DNA from: Clostridiales bacterium | GTDB lineage: Bacteria > Bacillota > DSM-16504 > Desulfitibacterales > JAICDB01 | Assembly (NCBI GenBank): GCA_020063565.1 | Contig: JAICDB010000007.1 | Location: 1 to 64,000, forward strand | Direction of reading: 5' to 3' | DNA length: 64,000 nucleotides | Part shown: piece after piece, positions 57,276 through 64,000 of the stretch | How the letters are laid out: each line of letters begins with the position of its first letter | Position numbering within the stretch: the first letter of the stretch is position 1 | Made by a program: the position numbers and the translations under genes | The notes under the pieces: model-generated | Told to the model about the DNA's origin: nothing | The model's database searches: none | Seen by the model: only the letters and a program-made list of their open reading frames with translations

Positions 57276-58004
57276 TTAATTTAATAAAAGTAGTTTCATA
57301 ACATCCAGACTAATCATTTCTCTTCTATCAACCCCTTTTTCTAAAACAAGTATCTGACATCGTCCTGCTATTTTTTCTTTAATGCACTCTAAAGTATTTA
57401 TTTTTTTAATTTCATTCCAAAAATTGTTTCCATTAAGATATGCGGAATGAATCAAATCTGCAAAAATTACTGCTCCACCAAGAGGATAGTACCTCCACAG
57501 TAAATCAGCAAGACTGACTGTAATGCTATCTGCAGTATTTACTTTTGTCCAATCCCTGGCAACTTTCCATTTGTCATCTTTGATTTCTAGATAATATATC
57601 CCATGATGGCTAACAATAAATCCCCAAATGTCTTCAAAATTTGGTTCTGTTGGAGTTATTTCGCAATAATACCTTATAATTTCTGTAATAGAATCAAGGT
57701 TTTTCGCAACCCAGTCTTTATAATTCAAACTTTGTTTTTCATGTTTTATGGGGTTAGAACTCTCTTTATTTATGAATTCCTGAAAACCTAGGTCTAGCTT
57801 ACCAATATCATGCAAAAAAGCTGCCAATCTTAATTGCCATGCTTTATCTGAGTCATAATCGGGAATACAATTAATCAAATGATTACAAATCTCTAAAGTG
57901 CCTACAGAATGTTCCCAAAGAGATATTCCATCATCCTTTGCCAGTGCTGCCTCAAATTTTTCTTTTACTATTTGTTTTTTGCTCTGTAGTATAGTTCCAC
58001 ACAT
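57276..58004 (-). CDS. Cas3''-like HD nuclease, separate polypeptide
   Basis: 242 aa. HD phosphohydrolase motifs H32 (LWEHSVG), H65-D66 (FLHDIGKLD), a conserved His in KHEK, SHHG, and a late Asp (SLADLL). Degrades target DNA with the helicase. Overlaps the helicase gene by 37 nt and stands right before the large subunit. In type I-A the HD protein is also separate, while in I-D it is the N-terminal domain of Cas10d, so either origin is possible. Confidence 0.85.
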   Translation of the reverse strand: MCGTILQSKKQIVKEKFEAALAKDDGISLWEHSVGTLEICNHLINCIPDYDSDKAWQLRLAAFLHDIGKLDLGFQEFINKESSNPIKHEKQSLNYKDWVAKNLDSITEIIRYYCEITPTEPNFEDIWGFIVSHHGIYYLEIKDDKWKVARDWTKVNTADSITVSLADLLWRYYPLGGAVIFADLIHSAYLNGNNFWNEIKKINTLECIKEKIAGRCQILVLEKGVDRREMISLDVMKLLLLN

Positions 58005-60418
58005 GCTCCCAACTCCCGGTCCAGAATTATTTCAAATTTATCAAAGTCAATACGTTTTATATCTTTAGGATAATAGTCTATCAGATCAAAAAACCTTTTA
58101 GACAGGTCTCCAACACCTTTTCCTGCTACTAAAAACCATTGGGGCGGTAAAATAATACTTTTTTTATCTTTATCTAATAACGCTATCTCACCTTTTACGC
58201 CATCTTCAAGGTCTTTTTTTACTAAGGAAAGTCTCCCATAAAACAACATAATATAGTCCTTATATTCTTCAGTAATTTTATTACCGTCAATTACTTGCCA
58301 ATAATTGTTTTTAAAACTTATAAGTTTTAATGCATATTTTGTAACGGGTTTTCTACATATATCAACTTCGTACAACCAATCTCGCTCAGCTAGTTGGTCA
58401 AAACTCACATCTGCTTTTACTAGTACAAAAGGTGAGTCTATAAATTCTAGTTCACTTTCCTTAATTAATGGTAGTGTTGAAAAAACACTCCTCTGGACAC
58501 CAGTTTTAGTTAGCTCTACCTGAGCTTCTGACCCTCTTAAGCTATATCCCCAATCAATTTCTGCATCAGACATCACACTCTCAGCAAATTCATGCTGACT
58601 AATCAACTTTATTCCACTAATTCCTATCTGCCTGGTTATTTCTGAATGTAAAGCATCTATATATATAGATTTTTCCAAGCATTCTGTTTCCCCTAAGCAC
58701 TTTTCTATTATTGAATTAAAATCTTCTCTTGTTATTTCAGGTTTTTGACTCTCTCGAAGTTTTCCGAGAGTATTCCCTCCTGCATATAAAATAACTTTAT
58801 TTAAATATTTATTATCACTTTTTCTTCCTACCCTCCCAAAGCGTTGTAATATACTAGAGGCTTCACCTTCAGCACATTCTGTTAAGAGTAGGTCAGCATC
58901 AAAATCTACTCCTGCTTCAACTGCTGATGTGGATATTAATATTGCTTTATCAATTGAAGGTGAATTAAAAGCTTCTACCAACCCCTGCCTATCATAATAA
59001 CTCATTCCACCAGTATAGAGAAAAACAGGTATTTCTGTTCCATTCCACTGCTTTATATAAGGATGTCTTATATGCTTTTGCCACTTTTTTTTAAGTAAAT
59101 CTGTAGTAACTTCTTTAAAACCATTCTCCTTAAACCATTGAATCAAAAACAATACGCTCTGATCGGGAACTATATCCGGGTTATTTTTAATAAAATCCTT
59201 TTCAGGTTTTACTTTATAATTCTGCCAATAAATTCGTAGCTTCTTATATATTTTTTCATCTAACTCACTTTCAATTACTTGCCAGCATTTTTCCCATTCT
59301 TTTTTTGTTTTTGGTGCTTGATACTCATTTTCAATTTTAGATATAAAATTAGCATCATCAATTTTAATTATGTCAAATAGGTCATACCAATTATTTAGAT
59401 TCCAAGAGAAGTTAAAATTATCTTTTTGGATTAGTTGCATGATTGGAAATCCTTGCTCTTGTATATATTTTTCCAACTTCCCAGCGATATTCGGGTAAGC
59501 CTTCTTTAAATAATGCAAAGAATCAACAAGAACTGCTCCGGGAATCCAACCTATTTTAAGCGGAAGTTTTTTGTTTAATTGCTGTGTTTTATGAAATATC
59601 TTGTGAGCTTTTTTAGCAGAATTTAATACTATTATTAGTCTACGAAAATCACATGAAATCAAATTATTAATTTCTTGACTCCAAAACTCAATTCTACCTC
59701 TATTTCGTAATTCTTTAATTTCAACTTCTACAGTACCAACCTTTGATTTTCCAAAAATCTTATCCTTTGAACCTGCTAATTTATCCACTGTTTTACTTGG
59801 AGTTGCAGTTAATACATGAACTCTACAGGAAGGTTTATTAAAATATTTATTTCTAAAACTATTTAATCTCTCAATAAATAACTTGAGATTATAACTGGAT
59901 AAACCAGTTATGGTATGTGCTTCATCTATCAAAAAATCATCAGTATAGCTTAATGCATACATCATAAGGGAATTATATTTTGTTTTACTTCTAAAGCACC
60001 AATACACTGCATCAGGTGTTGCAATAATTATTTTTTTAGTCAAGGCATGAATTATTTCTGACCTGGTCATTCCTCCTTTTATTATACCTATTTCATCTTT
60101 AAGACCACACAAGTCAGTAATTTTCTTGATCAATTTTTGTTGGTCTTCCAGCAAAGCTCGCAGAGGGTACATGCAAACCAGTTTTTGTGAATCACCTTTA
60201 GCTACTCTGTAAATTAGGGGAATTAAAGCAGCTAAGCTTTTTCCTGCAGCAGTTCCGGCTACCAAATACAAGCTTTCTTCTTTTAATGCTTTTTTCCAGG
60301 CTTCAGCTTGATGGGTGAATGGATAAGCATCTTTAATACCAAGGCATTTTCTAAATATAGAAAGTAAATCTTCAGGTACATTTTTTTCTATTTTAGGTGG
60401 GATATTCAAGACTTCCAT
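57968..60418 (-). CDS. cas3: Cas3' helicase
   Basis: 816 aa superfamily 2 helicase without an HD domain. Q-like motif FTHQAEAWKKAL, Walker A GTAAGKS (residues 55-61), DEAH at 165-168, TATPS (motif III), ILISTSAVEAGVDFDADLLL (motifs IV-V) and LQRFGRVGRK (motif VI). The look is that of the cyanobacterial/I-D type Cas3 (TIGR03158-like). AAAGG upstream of ATG. Preceded by the micro-ORF at 60444-60527. Confidence 0.88.
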   Translation of the reverse strand: MEVLNIPPKIEKNVPEDLLSIFRKCLGIKDAYPFTHQAEAWKKALKEESLYLVAGTAAGKSLAALIPLIYRVAKGDSQKLVCMYPLRALLEDQQKLIKKITDLCGLKDEIGIIKGGMTRSEIIHALTKKIIIATPDAVYWCFRSKTKYNSLMMYALSYTDDFLIDEAHTITGLSSYNLKLFIERLNSFRNKYFNKPSCRVHVLTATPSKTVDKLAGSKDKIFGKSKVGTVEVEIKELRNRGRIEFWSQEINNLISCDFRRLIIVLNSAKKAHKIFHKTQQLNKKLPLKIGWIPGAVLVDSLHYLKKAYPNIAGKLEKYIQEQGFPIMQLIQKDNFNFSWNLNNWYDLFDIIKIDDANFISKIENEYQAPKTKKEWEKCWQVIESELDEKIYKKLRIYWQNYKVKPEKDFIKNNPDIVPDQSVLFLIQWFKENGFKEVTTDLLKKKWQKHIRHPYIKQWNGTEIPVFLYTGGMSYYDRQGLVEAFNSPSIDKAILISTSAVEAGVDFDADLLLTECAEGEASSILQRFGRVGRKSDNKYLNKVILYAGGNTLGKLRESQKPEITREDFNSIIEKCLGETECLEKSIYIDALHSEITRQIGISGIKLISQHEFAESVMSDAEIDWGYSLRGSEAQVELTKTGVQRSVFSTLPLIKESELEFIDSPFVLVKADVSFDQLAERDWLYEVDICRKPVTKYALKLISFKNNYWQVIDGNKITEEYKDYIMLFYGRLSLVKKDLEDGVKGEIALLDKDKKSIILPPQWFLVAGKGVGDLSKRFFDLIDYYPKDIKRIDFDKFEIILDRELGACVELYYRAKNK

Positions 60419-60443
60419 GTGTGTTTACCTTTCAATTTTTGAT

Positions 60444-60527
60444 TTAATAAATTTTTCTATACTTCAGTATTAATATGGCAAAAGCTACACTAATAGTGAT
60501 TGTAATATCAATTGTAATATTAAGCAT
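60444..60527 (-). CDS. 27-aa hydrophobic micro-protein upstream of cas3
   Basis: ATG 60527 with AAGGAGG 7 nt upstream, the best ribosome site of the cas operon. Reads MLNITIDITITISVAFAILI then LKYRKIY: one membrane span with a short basic tail. Stops 25 nt before cas3. Could be a leader peptide that governs cas3 translation, or a small toxic or holin-like peptide. The rest of the 60528-60849 gap is the promoter region of the cas operon; two direct repeats TTAATGGG (about 60727 and 60767) might be sites for the WYL regulator (guess). Confidence 0.5.
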   Translation of the reverse strand: MLNITIDITITISVAFAILILKYRKIY

Positions 60528-60849
60528 TGTTTTCCTCCTTCGGTACGTTTCAAAAAAAACTCTTCCATTTTTTATAGGTAATTCACAAGATTTATCCCTT
60601 TTAATAATAGTTAATAGCTTTTTATAATAGTATGATAAATAATAATAAATTTATACACAGCTTTTATTTTTCATAATAGTTGCAACATTAATAAGATGGG
60701 TTTTGTTTCTAGCAAACATAATGTTTATTAATGGGGAATTTAGATTATAATATATATATACCCAATTAATGGGAACTGAAATTTTTAATAATATTTAATT
60801 TCGAAATTGATATTAAATTACTTCTCTTGTGACCTCTTTTTAAAAGGGA

Positions 60850-61824
60850 TTATCTATCAGGAGATGCATACATCTCCACCATCTCCCCCAATTCCTCCCT
60901 AATCTCCTTCCTCAAACTTAAAGGCTCTAGGACCTCAGCATATTTACCAAACCCCAATATCCATTTCTTTATTTCCCAGGTTTCTTCTACTTCCAAGTGT
61001 AATATAAGATTTCCACTATCCAGTTTCTCAATCTCCTGAGATTCATGCCATTTCGCTTCCTCAATCAATCGGGAAATCGGTGGAGAAAAACGAACAGCAA
61101 CTTTTGTTTTTTCACCCTTGGCAATAGACCAGCTATTCTTTATGTATTCTTCAATATCAAAGTCAACGGCTTCGAATAATTCATCTAAAATCTGCAGCTG
61201 TTTTATACGGTCAACTCTGAACATCCGTAACATCTTTCTGGAGTGACAATAGGCAACCAAATACCAGAATCCACCACGAAACATAATATGTAAAGGATCA
61301 ATTTTTCTTTCACTAACCTGCTGACTAGAGAAAGAATCATATTTTATCACTACTCTCTGACAGCTTTGAATTACTTTGTTTAAAGAATCAATTAATGATT
61401 GATATTTTTCGTAGTTTCCTCGTGGTGGAATCATTACTGAAACATGAGTACTCTCAGTAGGATTCAATTTTGCATGTTTCATACTGGAGTTAATTTTCTG
61501 TACTGCACTCTCCAACTCATTCCGAAAAGGAAATCCTTTTTGATTGAGTAATGTTTGGGCTGCTAGCGTTAGCACTATGCTTTCCTTTGTCGTAAAGTAA
61601 ATTGGTTGAAATTCATAACCTCTACTACAAGCAAAGCCACCCATATGCCCTGCACTTGCCTCAATAGGCACCCCTGCCTCTCGTAACTCCTTAATGTAAC
61701 GCTGCACAGTTCTAGTAGATGTCTTTAGTTTATCAGCAATTTCAGTTGAGTTAATTCCCGGTGTGTTTTGTATAAGTTGCATAGTTTGCAGTAACCGCTT
61801 AAATTTTTCTTGAATTTGTGACAT
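60850..61824 (-). CDS. WYL-domain transcriptional regulator of the CRISPR locus
   Basis: 324 aa. N-terminal DeoR-like helix-turn-helix (STEIADKLKTSTRTVQRYIK), WYL domain (about 140-230, with GGFWYLVAYCHSRKMLRMF and RVDRIKQL), and the WCX C-terminal extension. WYL regulators next to type I-D loci (for example in Synechocystis) repress cas genes. It stands between the array and cas3, on the same strand. Confidence 0.88.
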   Translation of the reverse strand: MSQIQEKFKRLLQTMQLIQNTPGINSTEIADKLKTSTRTVQRYIKELREAGVPIEASAGHMGGFACSRGYEFQPIYFTTKESIVLTLAAQTLLNQKGFPFRNELESAVQKINSSMKHAKLNPTESTHVSVMIPPRGNYEKYQSLIDSLNKVIQSCQRVVIKYDSFSSQQVSERKIDPLHIMFRGGFWYLVAYCHSRKMLRMFRVDRIKQLQILDELFEAVDFDIEEYIKNSWSIAKGEKTKVAVRFSPPISRLIEEAKWHESQEIEKLDSGNLILHLEVEETWEIKKWILGFGKYAEVLEPLSLRKEIREELGEMVEMYASPDR

Positions 61825-62060
61825 GTAATTTACAACCCCTATACATAACTTGATAAAAGGGTAACTCTACTGGCTATTATATCCAATTTTTCTTAAGGAC
61901 ACTATCTCGAAACGACAACAGGTTGTCATTAATTATTAATTTCGGCAAATACTTCCATTATCCTTCTTGAAAAGTATTAATTACGATTGGTGTATCACTA
62001 AAAATCGTTATCTTAGCTGAAAAATCTAATAATATACTTTTTTAACCGCTCCTACATCGG

Positions 62061-63573
62061 CCTTCAATCCCCATTATCCGGGTCAATCGGATGTAACTGA
62101 AAGCAACCGTTTTGCCGTTAAGAAATATAATAACTTTCAATCCCCATTATCCGGGTCAATCGGATGTAACTTTTTTCTTATGATTCTCTTTCAATGATTC
62201 TCTTTCTTTCTTTCAATCCCCATTATCCGGGTCAATCGGATGTAACACACGAACTAGGCCACAGCGTATGGTATCAACTTGTAAACTTTCAATCCCCATT
62301 ATCCGGGTCAATCGGATGTAACGTCCACCCGGAGGGAACCGGGGATATTTTCAACCCGCTTTCAATCCCCATTATCCGGGTCAATCGGATGTAACGGAGG
62401 CAAAATGGTTGGCTAAGCGCAAACGATATACTTTCAATCCCCATTATCCGGGTCAATCGGATGTAACGCTGTCGATATGATTCGAGAAGGGAAGGTTATT
62501 GAGCACTTTCAATCCCCATTATCCGGGTCAATCGGATGTAACTCAAAGCTTTGTATATCAATGTTTTTAGCGTATCCGCTTTCAATCCCCATTATCCGGG
62601 TCAATCGGATGTAACACCTTGAAGTTTATCATTATGTTGATGGTTCTTCTTTCAATCCCCATTATCCGGGTCAATCGGATGTAACCAAAATTATATCCAT
62701 CAAAGTTGGCGCAATAGGTTCCCCTTTCAATCCCCATTATCCGGGTCAATCGGATGTAACCGCTTGCATGTGTGCTTTTGTGGGCGCTTGGAGTGACTTT
62801 CAATCCCCATTATCCGGGTCAATCGGATGTAACCTCATGCCACCTTGTCATGACTAAAATGATGGTTCCTTTCTTTCAATCCCCATTATCCGGGTCAATC
62901 GGATGTAACGAAGAAAAAGAGCCTGGCTAGCCAGGCTAATAAGCTTTCAATCCCCATTATCCGGGTCAATCGGATGTAACACCATCTATATCCCACCTGT
63001 CCCTGGCCCAGAGGTCCTCTTTCAATCCCCATTATCCGGGTCAATCGGATGTAACTATGACACCATACCAGGAACACCGAAACCGACCTTGCTGCCTTTC
63101 AATCCCCATTATCCGGGTCAATCGGATGTAACAATCATGCGAAAACCGGTTTATATTATTCACCCGTTCAACTTTCAATCCCCATTATCCGGGTCAATCG
63201 GATGTAACGAGTGGTACGAGTAAGCCGACTAAAGCCGACGTTGAAACTTTCAATCCCCATTATCCGGGTCAATCGGATGTAACCCTGGCTTAAGGTCTTG
63301 CCGTGGGTTATAAGGAGCCCTTTCAATCCCCATTATCCGGGTCAATCGGATGTAACATGATTACTACACCGTGGTGGCGAGGAATAAGCAGGCTTTCAAT
63401 CCCCATTATCCGGGTCAATCGGATGTAACTAGGTACACTTTTGTCATCCTCATCGCCTCCCTTCTTTCAATCCCCATTATCCGGGTCAATCGGATGTAAC
63501 CTGGTGGTATGGGCGGAGGTGGTGAATGTTGACCAGCTTTCAATCCCCATTATCCGGGTCAATCGGATGTAAC
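62061..63573 (-). CRISPR. CRISPR array, 21 repeats of 37 nt, 20 spacers
   Basis: Repeats start at 62061, 62134, 62210, 62286, 62359, 62431, 62506, 62579, 62649, 62724, 62797, 62873, 62944, 63019, 63096, 63172, 63247, 63320, 63393, 63464 and 63537. Plus-strand repeat begins CTTTCAATCCCCATTATCCG and ends GGTCAATCGGATGTAAC. All are identical except the leftmost (T to C at position 2). Spacers are 33-40 nt and all differ. On the minus strand the repeat ends ATTGAAAG, the usual 5' handle of type I crRNA, and the worn repeat is at the left, so transcription is leftward with the leader on the right. Confidence 0.98.
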
Positions 63574-63780
63574 CGACCTCAGTATGTGCTCTCATGCCTC
63601 TGGAATATCAAACTTTAAAGCATTATTAAATTTTGAAAGAACTCTATTTTTTTCGCAAATTTACTTTTTGCATTAAAACCCGGTTTATTTGCGAAATTCA
63701 AAAAAATTATTCTACCTACTTCTGTACCATTGATCAATAATCCTTCTACCATCTTTAGTTTTCCCCACATGTCGAATAAT
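63574..63780 (-). promoter_or_regulatory. Leader of the main CRISPR array
   Basis: AT-rich stretch right of the last repeat, containing a perfect 10-bp inverted repeat TTTCGCAAAT (63651-63660) / ATTTGCGAAA (63687-63696). 63664-63780 is paralogous to 44179-44313 beside csa1. Read in the csa1 frame, the minus strand still encodes DYSTCGEN-stop where csa1 has YYSTCREN-stop, a trace of the gene end. The ~85 nt next to the array have no counterpart in the other copy. Confidence 0.7.
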
Positions 63781-63852
63781 CTTGATAATGTTTCCATTTT
63801 TATTTATATCAATGAAACTGATTTTGTGTTGTATAACCTCTCTATCTACCAT
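63712..63852 (-). CDS. Possible 46-aa protein within the leader region
   Basis: ATG 63852 with AAAGGAGG 8 nt upstream; reads MVDREVIQHKISFIDINKNG then NIIKIIRHVGKTKDGRRIID and QWYRSR, stop. Not recognised. Its middle lies over the csa1-like relic in another frame, so it could be a chance frame behind a real ribosome site. It would overlap the end of the next gene by 11 nt. Confidence 0.35.
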   Translation of the reverse strand: MVDREVIQHKISFIDINKNGNIIKIIRHVGKTKDGRRIIDQWYRSR

Positions 63853-64000
63853 TTCGGTAGGCCTCCTTTAAAGCCTTACTTCTCTCTTGCTCAAATACTT
63901 TGAGATCATAAGCATAGTCCAGATAGTTTCGGTATGTTTTCTCTAAAAAGTTACTTGTTGCTACATAGTCCCCTTCATATATTAGATCACCATCTGTTAT
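63842..64000 (-). CDS. Unknown protein, C-terminal 52 residues
   Basis: Open from the right edge of the window to TAG at 63842. Reads ITDGDLIYEGDYVATSNFLE, KTYRNYLDYAYDLKVFEQER, SKALKEAYRNGR. Charged, soluble, family not recognised. It lies upstream of the leader on the same strand. Confidence 0.5.
   Translation of the reverse strand: MTDGDLIYEGDYVATSNFLEKTYRNYLDYAYDLKVFEQERSKALKEAYRNGR

Noticed and set aside
62194-63077. Frames of 60-73 codons within the CRISPR array
   Set aside because: They are translations of repeats and spacers; the same repeat-coded peptide returns in each.

Overview
The window reads as chromosome from a strictly anaerobic, moderately AT-rich Firmicute of class Clostridia (inference). 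The signs are a SigI/RsgI pair, anaerobic sulfite reductase AsrABC, a short hybrid-cluster protein, strong AGGAGG ribosome sites with frequent GTG/TTG starts, a c-di-GMP-I riboswitch, and a CRISPR repeat ending in ATTGAAAG. I do not name a genus.

Layout. 1-4836: a minus-strand operon sucC-sucD-sdhC-sdhA-sdhB that joins succinyl-CoA synthetase to a Bacillus-type succinate dehydrogenase/fumarate reductase; sdhB runs off the left edge. 5182-6423: a LarA-like racemase with the catalytic residues kept. 6528-10902: a four-gene signalling operon (solute-binding lipoprotein, unknown lipoprotein, histidine kinase, response regulator). 11018-16617: a complete oppABCDF peptide importer. 17189-20925: a secreted TPR/stalk protein, sigI-rsgI and a vapBC module with a visible promoter/operator. 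20945-24586: the sugar operon glk-pfkA-pgi-mgsA. 24747-25433: relics of a sugar ABC transporter cluster. 25476-29786: asrABC and hcp, each with the same CRP/FNR-type site 21 nt upstream of its -10. 29968-31980: a c-di-GMP-I riboswitch in front of an HD-GYP protein, an unknown protein and a CBS-GGDEF protein. 32018-35709: pepF and a PAS-GGDEF-HD-GYP protein.

36276-44172 is a decaying accessory stretch: transposase relics, an RND efflux pair broken by frameshifts and deletions beside an intact tetR, a nuclease fragment, a pilin gene with a structured leader, and two degenerate CRISPR repeats.

44288-63573 is a type I CRISPR-Cas locus on the minus strand. From its 5' end it runs: WYL regulator, a 27-codon micro-ORF, cas3', a separate HD nuclease, a large subunit with a zinc finger, a helical protein, Csc2-like cas7, Csc1-like cas5, mntA-hepT, cas6, then a block of insertions (dead ISL3 element, Csx20-like gene, two hicAB pairs in opposite orientation, a nuclease relic), then cas1, cas2, cas4 and csa1. 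The 21-repeat array (62061-63573) is read leftward. HD + large subunit + helical protein together (242+624+207 aa) match the size and domain order of one Cas10d, so this may be a type I-D-like system with Cas10d divided into three genes and I-A-like Cas4/Csa1 adaptation genes. The leader of the main array is paralogous to a leader with one decayed repeat next to csa1, and it still carries a trace of the csa1 3' end.
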